Of a stretch of 64,000 bases of DNA, positions 1 through 9,093 are shown piece by piece. The notes beneath the pieces were generated by a model. It saw only the letters and a program-made list of their open reading frames with translations, did no database searches and had not been told where the DNA came from. The translations under genes and the position numbers were made by a program. The stretch is from Fusibacter sp. 3D3 (GTDB lineage Bacteria; Bacillota; Clostridia; Peptostreptococcales; Acidaminobacteraceae), in contig NZ_BDHH01000009.1 in NCBI RefSeq assembly GCF_001748365.1, forward strand, positions 77,128 through 141,127, given 5' to 3'. Numbering within the stretch: position 1 is the first letter of the stretch; every line of letters begins with the position of its first letter.

Positions 1-773
1 GGAATAAACAAATTGTTTCTAAAATAACCTACCTTGTTTTCGACTGATCCCTTCTCGTTACCTGAGTTCGGGTTACAAAAGTTAATTTCAAAGCCATAAT
101 GCATTGCAAATTTCTGAAAGCGTGGATTTGCCATTACGATGCCATGTTCATCTTTTTGCCGTAACGCAGCGGCAGCCATTTGATCAAACCAGATTTTATA
201 GGGCACCTTGCCAATGTGATTGAATATTTTCTCCATACTATCGCAGACTGCTTCCATTGTCTCACTTTTAGTTATTTGGCAAAAGCCTGCATTACTTGAT
301 GGAAACGTCATTACAAACTCATGTGCTTTAACAAGCTTGCCATCTTCATAAATGTCGACTTCACCAAAGTCTACTTGTGCCTCTCCGCCAGGATGCTCAA
401 GATCTAAAAAGCATACGTTTTCTGTATAAATTTCTTTGCGCTCTTCAGCGACAACAGTCCGCATTTGCCGTTCTTTAATTTGGCAAAGTTCAGGTATTTC
501 ATCCAGTGCTCTCTCATAGATGCGCTTGGCTGTATGACGTTGTTTTCTTCGTTTGTTTTTGTCTTCAAGCAATATTTGGCGCACAAATGGCCGAACCAAA
601 TCTGATTTGCGGTTTTCCTTTTGGCAACGCTGCTTTTCGTTGAAGTCTTCTTTCTCAATGTATTTCAATATGGTGTTACGTGAATGTGTTGTTCTTTTTT
701 CAATTTCTGAGACAGAATGTCCTTTATCGAAGTACATTTTTCGTATATAATTGATTTGAGTAATTGTCAGCAC
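1..773 (-). CDS. istA: IS21-family transposase IstA, N-terminal part (cut by window edge)
   Basis: This DDE transposase catalyses strand transfer of the IS together with the ATPase IstB. Translation starts at a GTG at 773-771 behind an AAAAGGGGTGAAAGGAC ribosome site and is open to base 1, giving about 257 codons. The N-terminus (LTITQINYIRKMYFDKGHS) is the typical IstA helix-turn-helix start. The integrase core follows: QVDFGEV carries the first catalytic Asp, YKIWFDQMA the second, and NEKGSVENKVG the Glu. No frameshift is seen, so the copy may be functional. It is absent from simple ORF lists because its stop codon lies outside the window. Confidence 0.88.
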   Translation of the reverse strand, partial: MLTITQINYIRKMYFDKGHSVSEIEKRTTHSRNTILKYIEKEDFNEKQRCQKENRKSDLVRPFVRQILLEDKNKRRKQRHTAKRIYERALDEIPELCQIKERQMRTVVAEERKEIYTENVCFLDLEHPGGEAQVDFGEVDIYEDGKLVKAHEFVMTFPSSNAGFCQITKSETMEAVCDSMEKIFNHIGKVPYKIWFDQMAAAALRQKDEHGIVMANPRFQKFAMHYGFEINFCNPNSGNEKGSVENKVGYFRNNLFI

Positions 774-893
774 GTCCTTTCACCCCTTTTAAGTGTTTGT
801 CTACCTAAAAGGATAGTTTATTGGGATTGTACTGGCAATTATTTTTTGTCATTTTTGATTGCCGTTTTGCTTAATTCTATTTTACCAAAGACA
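1..893 (-). mobile_element. IS21-family insertion sequence, partial (istA side only)
   Basis: The element runs off the left window edge; istB would lie outside. The outer end is placed near 893, where the minus strand begins TGTCTTTGG. IS21-type ends begin with TG, and this is also where similarity of the neighbouring DUF4910-type protein appears to stop. The roughly 120 bp between 893 and the istA start holds short related A-rich and GGCAAT/TTGCC segments, as expected for the multiple terminal repeats of IS21 elements. The exact end and the target duplication cannot be proven because the other end is missing. Confidence 0.7.
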
Positions 894-1195
894 CCATGGT
901 TTACTATTTTATCCATCGGAATTGAGTAGCCTACAAGATGTAGATTGTTATTCTTAAAATCTACAACTCGATTTCCATTACTATCCTCAATGTATGCTTC
1001 TCTAACATTCCACTCTTTCGGAACTGTCCAATCAAAAACTTGAGTTCCAGTATGAACACTTTTAATTTCAATGGGTATCCGCTTCTTGATTCGCAATAAT
1101 GTTTCTCGAACCCCCTCACCGGTAATACTTCTATTTATAGGAAATAACTCAACTGCAAAATCATAAAGTTCATTTCCCAAATCGCTATGCCCCAT
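839..1195 (-). pseudogene. DUF4910/DUF2172-type polysaccharide-locus protein, truncated by the IS21 element
   Basis: The ORF opens with ATG at 1195 behind AGGGGGAGATGTT and encodes about 100 residues that look like the N-terminus of the DUF4910 (aminopeptidase-like) family often found in sialic/legionaminic acid and O-antigen clusters. Visible landmarks are ELFPINRSITGEGVRETL, FDWTVPKEWNV and GYSIPMDK. Full-length members are about 430 residues. Here the frame enters the IS21 end at about 893 and stops at 839, so the last roughly 18 codons are IS-derived. It is the last gene of the operon before the IS. Family assignment is from memory of conserved motifs; the loss of most of the protein is clear. 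Confidence 0.72.
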
Positions 1196-1261
1196 AACAT
1201 CTCCCCCTTGTTTATAAATTCAATATCAAGTCATCTCACTGAAAATCAGAATAACCTCTCA

Positions 1262-1993
1262 TCAGTTTATAGTTATTTGCACCTTCTCTTTTTGTTGTTC
1301 AAAAGTTATTCTAAGGTTATCGTGATAAATTATTTCAGCTAAAGCAAAGTCGTACATCGAATCAATATCAATTGAGAACCTCTTCTCCATTACGTAAGCA
1401 TAGGTAGAATCTGAATAATAACTAGCATTTTCTTTTAAAAAACTATAGTTGAATACATATATAGCTCCATTGGGAATATATGTTAATTCGAGTTCTTGCC
1501 TATTTTTACTATTATCCGAGTCAATATAACTGTGTAATACACCTTGTGTATCTATTGTCTTATACCATTGAGGTGGATGATCAGATGGTGTAACAGAAAT
1601 TATAGAATTTGCTCCTCTTTCAAAAAATAATTCAATTGCCTCATCAATATGGGTAGCTTTTCTAAGAGGTGATGTTGGCTGCAAAATTACAATCTGATCA
1701 AAAGTCATTTTATTGATTTCTTGAAGACTCTCAACCGTAAAAACATAAGCATCGATCGCTTTTGATGTATCTGTTGCCAATTCTGCCGGTCTCAAAAAAG
1801 GAACCTCTGCACCATATTTTTTTGAAATCTCCGCTATTTCAGCATCCTCAGTTGAAACAATAACACGCTCAATATATTTTGAATTTAATGCAGCTTCAAT
1901 AGTATAGGCAATCAAAGGTTTTCCATGAAACAACTTAATATTTTTCCTAGGCAATCCCTTAGAACCACCTCTTGCAGGTATAATTGCTATCAT
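1262..1993 (-). CDS. CMP-nonulosonate (CMP-legionaminate/N-acylneuraminate) synthetase
   Basis: This cytosolic enzyme activates a nonulosonic acid by transferring CMP from CTP. The N-terminal nucleotide-binding signature IPARGGSKGLPRKNI and the later QPTSPLR and PNGAIYVF motifs are typical of the NeuA/LegF/PseF family; the length (243 aa) fits. I chose the ATG at 1993, two bases after the stop of the upstream synthase, rather than an upstream in-frame start that would overlap it. It lies directly downstream of the NeuB-like synthase and in a locus with LegB and LegC homologues, so LegF (CMP-legionaminate) is the best guess. NeuA or PseF cannot be excluded from sequence alone. Confidence 0.88.
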   Translation of the reverse strand: MIAIIPARGGSKGLPRKNIKLFHGKPLIAYTIEAALNSKYIERVIVSTEDAEIAEISKKYGAEVPFLRPAELATDTSKAIDAYVFTVESLQEINKMTFDQIVILQPTSPLRKATHIDEAIELFFERGANSIISVTPSDHPPQWYKTIDTQGVLHSYIDSDNSKNRQELELTYIPNGAIYVFNYSFLKENASYYSDSTYAYVMEKRFSIDIDSMYDFALAEIIYHDNLRITFEQQKEKVQITIN

Positions 1994-1995
1994 AT

Positions 1996-3906
1996 TTATT
2001 CCATATCCCCCCAAGATAGAAGATCATCGTATGCCATATCTTTTTTCAATTTTCTACCAACTATATAGGCTTCATTTTCTGGAGATATGTGGGTTCCTGG
2101 ACGCTTAAAAGCAATATCTTTTTCACCAATTATCTCGCCGGCCTTCATATTTTTATTCATAACAATACTTCTTCTAAATTTACTTTTTTTGTTTTCTTCT
2201 GCTTTAGATACAGTCCTATTATAATTGCCTAACGCATCTGCTATAATTTTACTCTCATCTACAATATATTTTAATTCAATAGGATCTGCTGAAATTTCAT
2301 GATCCCAACCTTCCATTTGTTTATCAATCGTAAAATGTTTTTCTATCACCGCTGAACCTAACGCAACAGATGCTACAGGGACAGAAGTACCTATTGTGTG
2401 ATCAGAAAACCCAATTGGGTACATTGGATATAATTGTTGCAACATTTTAATGTTGTTTAGGTGAATATCCTTTGGATCTGGCGGATATATAGAAATACAA
2501 TGCAATATCACAATTTGATTATTATTTTCTTCTTCAATGATCTTTATGGCCTTATCAATTTCATATATAGTAGACATTCCTGTAGAGAGAAAAACTGGCT
2601 TATTCTTTTTGGCAATATATCTTAGCAATCTATAGTTATTAATGTCCATTGAAGCAACTTTGTAAAAAGGCACATCCAATTTTTCAAGCAAATCAACTTC
2701 TTCTTCTGAAAAAGGTGTCGAACAAAAATCGATACCAATTTCATCACAGTAATTTTTCAACATAAAATGTTGTTCTTCTCTTAAATAATATTTTGAAACC
2801 ATTTCCTCAAGTGAACCAAAATGCTTTTTAGGTGAATCATCATATTTTTGATTGCTATCATACTCTGTTCTTGATACCAAAGACTTCTCAGTCCACGACT
2901 GAAATTTAACGGCATGAGCCCCCGTTTTTTTAGCTGCATCAATCAGTTTTCTAGCAAGTTCCATATCACCGTTATGATTAGCCCCTATTTCTGCAATTAC
3001 ATAAGGTTTATTATAGTTTTCAATCAAGTATCCATTGATATTTACCATTCCACTTACACCGTCCTCTTTATATTCTAGTTTATTCCACCACTTATTTTTA
3101 TCGTCTTTCAAAAAATAAAATAATCGTTCTGGCCTATTCTTTATTAATTCCTTTAAGTTCATATAATAATGAAAATATCGAATAAAATCTGGCTCGATAC
3201 GTTTAAGAATTTCATAGTGTATTATTTTTATGTCTATTTCTTTCTCAATCATTTTTTGATTTTGCCCCACAAGACTACCTATAATATTATTACTATGAAA
3301 TCTATATAACGTATGTGTATTTTCAATATACTTTCCCCTTAATGATGACAGCAATAAAACTGAGAAAAGAGCCCAATCAAAAATCGATGTGTTACATTTA
3401 CTGATATCTTTAAGGATTTTATCATTTAGTAAATTTAAATTTATAGCACAATTTGATAATCCAAGATAATTTCCATTTAAAATATCGTTGATTGAATTCG
3501 TCTCTTTCTGAAAAAATGAAAAATAAGGTTCATCCGATCCCAATATTACCAATTTATTGTAAAAAAAACCACATTCCTCATCATAACCTTCTAAAATAGC
3601 ACTTACTCTATTGCGCGAAAAAGCATCATCAAAATCACCCATTATCAAAAGATCATAACCTTTTATATAGGATAATTTTATCAATTCTTGTCGCAATTCA
3701 TAAGGTTTTAAATCCTTACAAAATTCTTCTAAAATAACATTTTTTTTAATGCCTTGACAGATATATTCGATTTCTTCAAGCTGTAAGTCATCATTAAGTA
3801 ACAGGACATCAAACGTATCGTAATCTTGATCATTCAGAGATTGTATAAAAGCATTTATATATTCTATTTTCTGCTTGTATATGACTGATCCAAAAACAAT
3901 TTTCAT
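1996..3906 (-). CDS. Fusion of a glycosyltransferase-A-like domain with a NeuB/LegI-type nonulosonate synthase
   Basis: The 636-residue protein starts at the ATG at 3906 (MKIVFGSVIYKQK), overlapping the upstream stop as ATGA; earlier in-frame codons lie inside the neighbouring gene. Residues 1 to about 280 resemble a family-2 glycosyltransferase: two alternating strand/helix units and a DxD-like GDFDDAFSRNR. Residues 287-636 form a complete NeuB-family synthase (PEP plus a 6-carbon amino sugar gives a nonulosonic acid): YVIAEIGANHNGD, KFQSW, STPFSEEEVD, LSTGMS, GFSDHT, EKHFT, and a C-terminal SAF (antifreeze-like) domain ending with GTHISP. An ATG at 3048 begins the synthase half behind a weak GAGG, so a separate synthase could also be made. 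Usual NeuB proteins are about 340-350 aa and unfused. Confidence 0.85.
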   Translation of the reverse strand: MKIVFGSVIYKQKIEYINAFIQSLNDQDYDTFDVLLLNDDLQLEEIEYICQGIKKNVILEEFCKDLKPYELRQELIKLSYIKGYDLLIMGDFDDAFSRNRVSAILEGYDEECGFFYNKLVILGSDEPYFSFFQKETNSINDILNGNYLGLSNCAINLNLLNDKILKDISKCNTSIFDWALFSVLLLSSLRGKYIENTHTLYRFHSNNIIGSLVGQNQKMIEKEIDIKIIHYEILKRIEPDFIRYFHYYMNLKELIKNRPERLFYFLKDDKNKWWNKLEYKEDGVSGMVNINGYLIENYNKPYVIAEIGANHNGDMELARKLIDAAKKTGAHAVKFQSWTEKSLVSRTEYDSNQKYDDSPKKHFGSLEEMVSKYYLREEQHFMLKNYCDEIGIDFCSTPFSEEEVDLLEKLDVPFYKVASMDINNYRLLRYIAKKNKPVFLSTGMSTIYEIDKAIKIIEEENNNQIVILHCISIYPPDPKDIHLNNIKMLQQLYPMYPIGFSDHTIGTSVPVASVALGSAVIEKHFTIDKQMEGWDHEISADPIELKYIVDESKIIADALGNYNRTVSKAEENKKSKFRRSIVMNKNMKAGEIIGEKDIAFKRPGTHISPENEAYIVGRKLKKDMAYDDLLSWGDME

Positions 3907-4580
3907 TTTTTGTTTAACTCCTTTGCTGGTATTCCAACAACAGTCAAATTTGAGTCTACATTTTTTGTAACTACAGCTCCTGCGCCTATTTGACATGAAT
4001 CACCAATAGAAAGCATTTGTAATATTGTGCAACTTACGCCAAGCAAATTTTCATTACCTATGTGTACATTCCCAGATATTGCACATAGTGGATTTATAAC
4101 ATTAAAGTCCCCCAAAATACTATCATGGCCTAGTGTAGTCGCTAAATTTATTAAGTTAAAATTACCAATTTGAATGTCTACAGTTGTAATGACTCCATGT
4201 GTTAGTATATTTCCATATCCAATACTATTTATTGAAAAATCAAAAATAGCATTAGGTGCAATAATATTAGGATAAACCAAATTTTTAATATCTTTGATTT
4301 TATCATAAATCTTCCTTTTAACGCTCGGAGTACCTACTGGAATCACAATCCCTAAGACCTTAAAATGTTCACAATAATCTCTAAAAAACTTGTCGCAAGT
4401 TATGACTGAAATTTGATTTACAATCTTCTTCCCTATTGTTGCTTCATCTTCATCAACAAACCCTTTAACATCAAAACATTGTTGACTTGAGTTTCTATTA
4501 ATTGATTCTATTAAAGCATAGACTTCTTTTGAAATTCCTCCGGTGCCAAAAATAACAACTGGTAATCCATTCCATTTCAT
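3903..4580 (-). CDS. NeuD/PglD-family sugar O/N-acyltransferase (left-handed beta-helix)
   Basis: The 225-residue protein has an N-terminal Rossmann-like UDP-sugar-binding part (VVIFGTGGISKEVY, residues about 8-23). Hexapeptide repeats follow from about residue 105 (IGYGNILTHG, ILGDFNVINP, IGNENLLGVS, IGDSCQIGAGAVVTKNV), ending with the typical VVGIPAKEL tail. Such enzymes transfer acetyl from acetyl-CoA. The likely catalytic His is in LGHDSILGDFN. In this locus it could be the LegH-type N-acetyltransferase of legionaminic acid synthesis or a NeuD-type O-acetyltransferase; sequence alone does not decide. It overlaps the next gene by 4 bp (ATGA), suggesting translational coupling to the synthase fusion. 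The start has an AGGAG site. Confidence 0.85.
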   Translation of the reverse strand: MKWNGLPVVIFGTGGISKEVYALIESINRNSSQQCFDVKGFVDEDEATIGKKIVNQISVITCDKFFRDYCEHFKVLGIVIPVGTPSVKRKIYDKIKDIKNLVYPNIIAPNAIFDFSINSIGYGNILTHGVITTVDIQIGNFNLINLATTLGHDSILGDFNVINPLCAISGNVHIGNENLLGVSCTILQMLSIGDSCQIGAGAVVTKNVDSNLTVVGIPAKELNKK

Positions 4581-4608
4581 ACATTTCTCCTATTATATTC
4601 CAACAATT

Positions 4609-5673
4609 CTATACCCCAAATGATCCATCGTACATATTAGTATAATATTCCTGATATCCACCAGAAGTAATATTTTCAATCCATTTCAAATTTTCTAAAT
4701 ACCAATTAATGGTCTCTTCAATTCCTGCTTCAAACGTATACTTAGGATTCCATCCTAATTCTCTAGTGATTTTAGTATTGTCAATTGCATATCGCCTGTC
4801 ATGGCCAGGTCTATCTTTCACATACTTAATGAGATTTCTAGATTTAGACAGATGTTCAATTATTAGTTCTACAATATGAATATTAGATTTTTCATTATTA
4901 CCACCAATATTATATACTTCACCCATTGAACCATTAAAAAGAACGGTTTCTATAGCTGAACAATGATCTGACACATGAAGCCAATCTCTAATTTGAAGTC
5001 CATCACCATAAACGGGAAGTTCTTTTTCATTATAACAATTATTGATTATCAAAGGTATTAATTTTTCTGGAAACTGAAAGGGGCCATAGTTATTACTACA
5101 TCTTGTGATATTTACTGGTAAACCATATGTTTCAAAATATGCCCTCACTATCAAATCTGCACTAGCTTTTGAAGCTGAATAAGGACTATTCGGCATAAGA
5201 GGCATATCTTCAGTGAATTTACCTTCCTTTCCTAAAGTGCCGTACACTTCATCTGTTGAAATTTGTAAGAATTTAACATTTTTTTTATATATTTTACAAT
5301 ATTTGTCGCTTGGATTTTTTTTCCAATGTTTTTTTGCAATATCTAGCAAATTTTGAGTTCCTATAATATTGGTTTCTAAAAATATTTCTGGGTGTTCAAT
5401 GCTTCTATCCACGTGAGATTCTGCAGCAAAATTCACTATATTCATAATGTTGTATTTTTCGAAAATAGATTCAATTGCTTTTCGATCTCTTATATCAGCT
5501 TTAAAAAAAGTATAATTGTCACTTTCTTTAACATCGTCTAAATTCATTAAATTTCCAGCATAGGTTAATAAGTCAACATTTACAACATGAACATCCTTAT
5601 GGTTCTTTAGAAATTGCTTTATAAAATTACTTCCTATAAAACCGGCACCACCCGTTACTAATATCGAATTCAT
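4609..5673 (-). CDS. rmlB: dTDP-glucose 4,6-dehydratase RmlB
   Basis: Second step of dTDP-L-rhamnose synthesis: dTDP-glucose to dTDP-4-keto-6-deoxyglucose, with NAD. The 354 aa protein is the usual length. It shows the Rossmann glycine motif TGGAGFIG (residues 7-14), the dehydratase triad T140-D141-E142 in ISTDEVYG, the catalytic pair Y165/K169 in YSASK, and ITRCSNNYGPFQFPEKLIP. It has a GAGGGAGATGTT ribosome site. It lies 18 bp after the RmlC-RmlD fusion, with rmlA just upstream, so all four activities of the rhamnose pathway are encoded together. Confidence 0.96.
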   Translation of the reverse strand: MNSILVTGGAGFIGSNFIKQFLKNHKDVHVVNVDLLTYAGNLMNLDDVKESDNYTFFKADIRDRKAIESIFEKYNIMNIVNFAAESHVDRSIEHPEIFLETNIIGTQNLLDIAKKHWKKNPSDKYCKIYKKNVKFLQISTDEVYGTLGKEGKFTEDMPLMPNSPYSASKASADLIVRAYFETYGLPVNITRCSNNYGPFQFPEKLIPLIINNCYNEKELPVYGDGLQIRDWLHVSDHCSAIETVLFNGSMGEVYNIGGNNEKSNIHIVELIIEHLSKSRNLIKYVKDRPGHDRRYAIDNTKITRELGWNPKYTFEAGIEETINWYLENLKWIENITSGGYQEYYTNMYDGSFGV

Positions 5674-5691
5674 AACATCTCCCTCTCGTGA

Positions 5692-7083
5692 CTATTCTTT
5701 AAGTTCATTCAAAAATCTTACCAAAGCATCTTCCCAATTCGGAAAATTATAAATATTAAGTAAATCCGTTTTATGAGTAGAAAGCCTTGAATTAAACGGT
5801 CTTTTTGCAGTCGTTTTGTATTCAGATGATAAAACAGGATTCACTTCAATATTTAATTTTTGATGTTTAAAAATAGATTTTGAAAATTCATACCAACTAC
5901 AATAACCTCCATTAACACCATGATAAATGCCATACGCTTTTGTTTGTATCAATTCACAAATAAATTCAGCTAAATCTTTGGTATATGTTGGTGCACCAAT
6001 TTGATCACTAACTACATTCAACTCTTTTTTTGTTTCAGATAATTTAAGCATCGTTTTAACGAAATTATTTCCATTTTTCCCATAAACCCATGAAGTTCTC
6101 ACTATATAATAATTATCAAGAGTTTCACGAACTACTTTTTCGCCTTGTTCCTTTGTATAGCCATAATAGTTAATTGGCTTTGTATCTTCATCTTCACGAT
6201 GTGGATCATCACCACTTCCATCAAACACGTAATCTGAGCTGACATAGAGCATCTTTGCATTTATCTTTTTACATAGATTTACTATATTTCGCGTCCCATC
6301 TACATTTATTTGATGACAACAATTCTTTTCAGTTTCTGCTAGATCCACAGCAGTATAAGCCGCACAATGGATTACAACATCAGGATTATAATTTTGAATA
6401 AATTGCTCTGTTTCTAAGATATTTGTTATATTAAAATCCTTGGTGCTTGCACCATAGTTTTTAATTCCAAGTTGATTGAGTTTTCTTACAACATCATACC
6501 CTAGTTGTCCACTTGCACCAGTCACTAAAACTTTGATACTAAACTGAATATCGGATTCAGCATAAAAAGGGGCATTTCGATCTTTATCTGATAAGATCGG
6601 GTTTTTATACTCCCAATCAATAGCAAATTCAGGATCATTGAATGCAATACTCCGATCATTTTCTTTGGAATAATATTCATCAACTTTGTACTGAACCTCC
6701 ACATTATCAGTCAATGTTAAAAAAGCATGAGCAAATCCCTTTGGAATCAAAAACTGCCTTTTATTCTCCTCAGATAGTTCAATGCTTAACCATTTTTTAT
6801 AAGTATCAGACCCTTTTCTTAAATCAACTACAGTATCAATTATTCTACCCCTTGTGCACCTAATCATTTTTGTTTGTGCTTTGGGATCTGTCTGACAGTG
6901 CAAACCTCTCAATGTATTAGCCGCTTGAGAGAAAGATTGATTGTCCTGAATAAAATCTATGTCTATCCCTGCATCAGCAAACTTACTTTTTGTATAAGTC
7001 TCTGAAAACCACCCTCTATTGTCACCAAATACATCTGTCTCAATAATCAATAATCCTTTAAATTCTGTTTTTATAATTTTCAT
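5692..7083 (-). CDS. rmlCD: Bifunctional dTDP-4-dehydrorhamnose 3,5-epimerase / dTDP-4-dehydrorhamnose reductase (RmlC-RmlD fusion)
   Basis: Residues 1 to about 180 are a cupin RmlC (DNRGWFSETY, QDNQSFS, RGLHCQ with the catalytic His at about 62, KGFAHAFLTLTD, YKVDEYYSKEND). Residues about 183-463 are RmlD: VLVTGASGQLGYD, the HCAAYTAVD motif, VSSDYVFDG and the active-site Y307/K311 in YYGYTK. The two domains are joined by a short linker without a stop or internal ribosome site, and each is full length. It carries out the last two steps of dTDP-L-rhamnose formation. RmlC-RmlD fusions are known in some Clostridia and related bacteria, so this is unusual but not new. Confidence 0.95.
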   Translation of the reverse strand: MKIIKTEFKGLLIIETDVFGDNRGWFSETYTKSKFADAGIDIDFIQDNQSFSQAANTLRGLHCQTDPKAQTKMIRCTRGRIIDTVVDLRKGSDTYKKWLSIELSEENKRQFLIPKGFAHAFLTLTDNVEVQYKVDEYYSKENDRSIAFNDPEFAIDWEYKNPILSDKDRNAPFYAESDIQFSIKVLVTGASGQLGYDVVRKLNQLGIKNYGASTKDFNITNILETEQFIQNYNPDVVIHCAAYTAVDLAETEKNCCHQINVDGTRNIVNLCKKINAKMLYVSSDYVFDGSGDDPHREDEDTKPINYYGYTKEQGEKVVRETLDNYYIVRTSWVYGKNGNNFVKTMLKLSETKKELNVVSDQIGAPTYTKDLAEFICELIQTKAYGIYHGVNGGYCSWYEFSKSIFKHQKLNIEVNPVLSSEYKTTAKRPFNSRLSTHKTDLLNIYNFPNWEDALVRFLNELKE

Positions 7084-7101
7084 GATCTCAAAACCTCATA
7101 T

Positions 7102-7986
7102 CTAATATCTCAATTTACCTTCAGCAACTTTTTTTAGATGCTCCCCATAGGGTGATTTCCCATAGCGTTCAGCAGCCAAAAAAACATCATCTTTTGTTAT
7201 CCATTTGTTTACATAAGCAATCTCTTCTGGTGCTGAAATCTTAATGCCTTGTCGTAACTCGATCATCTGAACAAAATTAGCCGCATCAATCAAGCTGTCA
7301 ACAGTACCCGTATCAAGCCAAGCATAACCACGCCCTATAAGTTTTACGTTTAAATCTCCTTGCTCAAGATAAAGTCTATTTAAATCTGTGATTTCAAGTT
7401 CACCTCTATGAGACGGTTTAACTAACTTTGCCAATGCTGTAACTCTATTATCATAAAAATACAATCCAGTTATACAATAATTTGATTTTGGCTCTTGTGG
7501 CTTTTCCTCAACTGATATCACTTTACCATTTTCATCAAATTCAACAATCCCAAAACGCTCAGGATCATGGACATAATACCCGAAGATGGTCGACTTTCCG
7601 ACATCAGAATTTTCTTTTGCTTCTTTTAATAATTGTGTAAACCCATTTCCATAGAAAATATTATCGCCTAAAATCATGGCGCATGTATCATTTCCAATAA
7701 ACTCTTCTCCAATTAAAAATGCCTGCGCAAGACCATCTGGTGATGGTTGTTCTTTATATGTTAGTTGGATTCCAAATTGGCTTCCGTCTCCCAGAAGTTT
7801 TATAAAATTTGGCAAGTCATGCGGTGTTGATATGATTAAAATATCCTTTATCCCAGCTAGCATAAGTGTTGACAGCGGATAATAAATCATTGGTTTATCG
7901 TAAACTGCCAAGAGCTGTTTGCTCGTAATCATTGTTAATGGGTATAAACGTGTTCCTGATCCTCCTGCAAGAATAATGCCCTTCAT
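7102..7986 (-). CDS. rmlA: Glucose-1-phosphate thymidylyltransferase RmlA
   Basis: First step of dTDP-rhamnose synthesis: glucose-1-phosphate plus dTTP to dTDP-glucose. The 294 aa length is standard. Visible motifs are the nucleotide-binding [45 protein letters not shown] and [14 protein letters not shown], plus the C-terminal [11 protein letters not shown] and YGEHLKK. It has a good ribosome site (GGGAGGATCTGT before ATG). It sits 18 bp upstream of the rmlC-rmlD fusion gene. Confidence 0.96.
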   Translation of the reverse strand: MKGIILAGGSGTRLYPLTMITSKQLLAVYDKPMIYYPLSTLMLAGIKDILIISTPHDLPNFIKLLGDGSQFGIQLTYKEQPSPDGLAQAFLIGEEFIGNDTCAMILGDNIFYGNGFTQLLKEAKENSDVGKSTIFGYYVHDPERFGIVEFDENGKVISVEEKPQEPKSNYCITGLYFYDNRVTALAKLVKPSHRGELEITDLNRLYLEQGDLNVKLIGRGYAWLDTGTVDSLIDAANFVQMIELRQGIKISAPEEIAYVNKWITKDDVFLAAERYGKSPYGEHLKKVAEGKLRY

Positions 7987-8034
7987 ACAGATCCTCCCTA
8001 AATACTATAATGTTGTTATAACCTTTTTTATTGA

Positions 8035-9093
8035 TTATTCAATACCTAATTTTTTAATCATATTTTCCATTTCGCCTACTTGTCCCATATCTAGCCAAGC
8101 ATTATCACTGATAGGAAAAGTGCCTACTCTATAATCATTAGCAATACACAAATCAACCAATTCAGTCATATTAAAAAAATGATCATTAGGAATAAGCTCC
8201 AAGAGTTCTGGTTCAACCAAATACATACCTGTATTTACCAAGAAATTATATTCGGGCTTTTCAATTGTCTTGTCGATTAAACCAAATTCGTTGAGTTCAA
8301 CAACACCATATGAAATTTTAAAATTCTTTAACGAGGTAATCATTGTTAAATGATTTTTATTCTTTTTGTGATATTCATATATATCCAAATAATTGGCATC
8401 GATTAGAATATCACAGTTACTGACAAAGAACGTAGTGACTAGTGTTTCATTAAGTAGCTTTAAACTACCACCTGTTCCTAAAGGTTTTTCTTCCTCAACA
8501 AATTCTAAAGAATAGTCTTTTTCTAAATCACTAAAATATGATTTGATCATGTTTTTTTTATAGTTAACCGTCATATAAAAATGTTCTGCACCAAAATCTC
8601 TAAACTTGTTAATGATGCGCTCAACTATTGGGATATCTCCGATTGGAACTAGTGGTTTAGGCAGAATCCTCGTATAGGGATATAGTCTAGTCCCTTTCCC
8701 CCCTGCCATAATAACAATCGGAATATCTAAATTAGGTTTCTTAAATAAGGTACCATTTAATTCATCATTCCAAAAAATAATATCTACAATTTCTTGATTT
8801 TCATTCACAACAGGAATTGCATCTATAAATCGATTTTTCATTATTTCAAAAGCTTTTTTTTCTTCACCATCTTGAACTACAATAGGATTAGGATTCATAA
8901 TATATGAAACGCTACTATTCATATCGCCACTTTTTAAAATCCATCTTCTAATATCACCATCAGTTACAACACCTGCAATCAATCTATTATCTTCTGCAAC
9001 AATCAATATTTTCCTAGATGTAATATCAATTTTTTGAATCGCTTGAATAATAGTCATATCTACAGATATTATAAGTGAATTTATATCCGTCAT
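8035..9093 (-). CDS. CBS-domain sugar-1-phosphate nucleotidyltransferase (PtmE-like)
   Basis: The 352 aa protein has two CBS motifs in residues 1 to about 115 (VAEDNRLIAGVVTDGDIRR and FIDAIPVVNENQEIVDII), then a nucleotidyltransferase domain from about residue 125 with IVIMAGGKGTRLYPYT and PLVPIGDIPIVERI. This arrangement matches PtmE-type enzymes, which make GDP-glucosamine for the GDP-dependent legionaminic acid route known in Campylobacter. Adjacent LegC and LegB homologues fit that role. The start overlaps the stop of legC (TAATG). The nucleotide and sugar specificity is inferred from context only. Confidence 0.85.
   Translation of the reverse strand: MTDINSLIISVDMTIIQAIQKIDITSRKILIVAEDNRLIAGVVTDGDIRRWILKSGDMNSSVSYIMNPNPIVVQDGEEKKAFEIMKNRFIDAIPVVNENQEIVDIIFWNDELNGTLFKKPNLDIPIVIMAGGKGTRLYPYTRILPKPLVPIGDIPIVERIINKFRDFGAEHFYMTVNYKKNMIKSYFSDLEKDYSLEFVEEEKPLGTGGSLKLLNETLVTTFFVSNCDILIDANYLDIYEYHKKNKNHLTMITSLKNFKISYGVVELNEFGLIDKTIEKPEYNFLVNTGMYLVEPELLELIPNDHFFNMTELVDLCIANDYRVGTFPISDNAWLDMGQVGEMENMIKKLGIE

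Noticed and set aside
404-658. 84-codon minus-strand ORF near the left edge
   Set aside because: It is a +1-frame shadow of the IS21 istA gene, whose true frame is open from 773 to the window edge.
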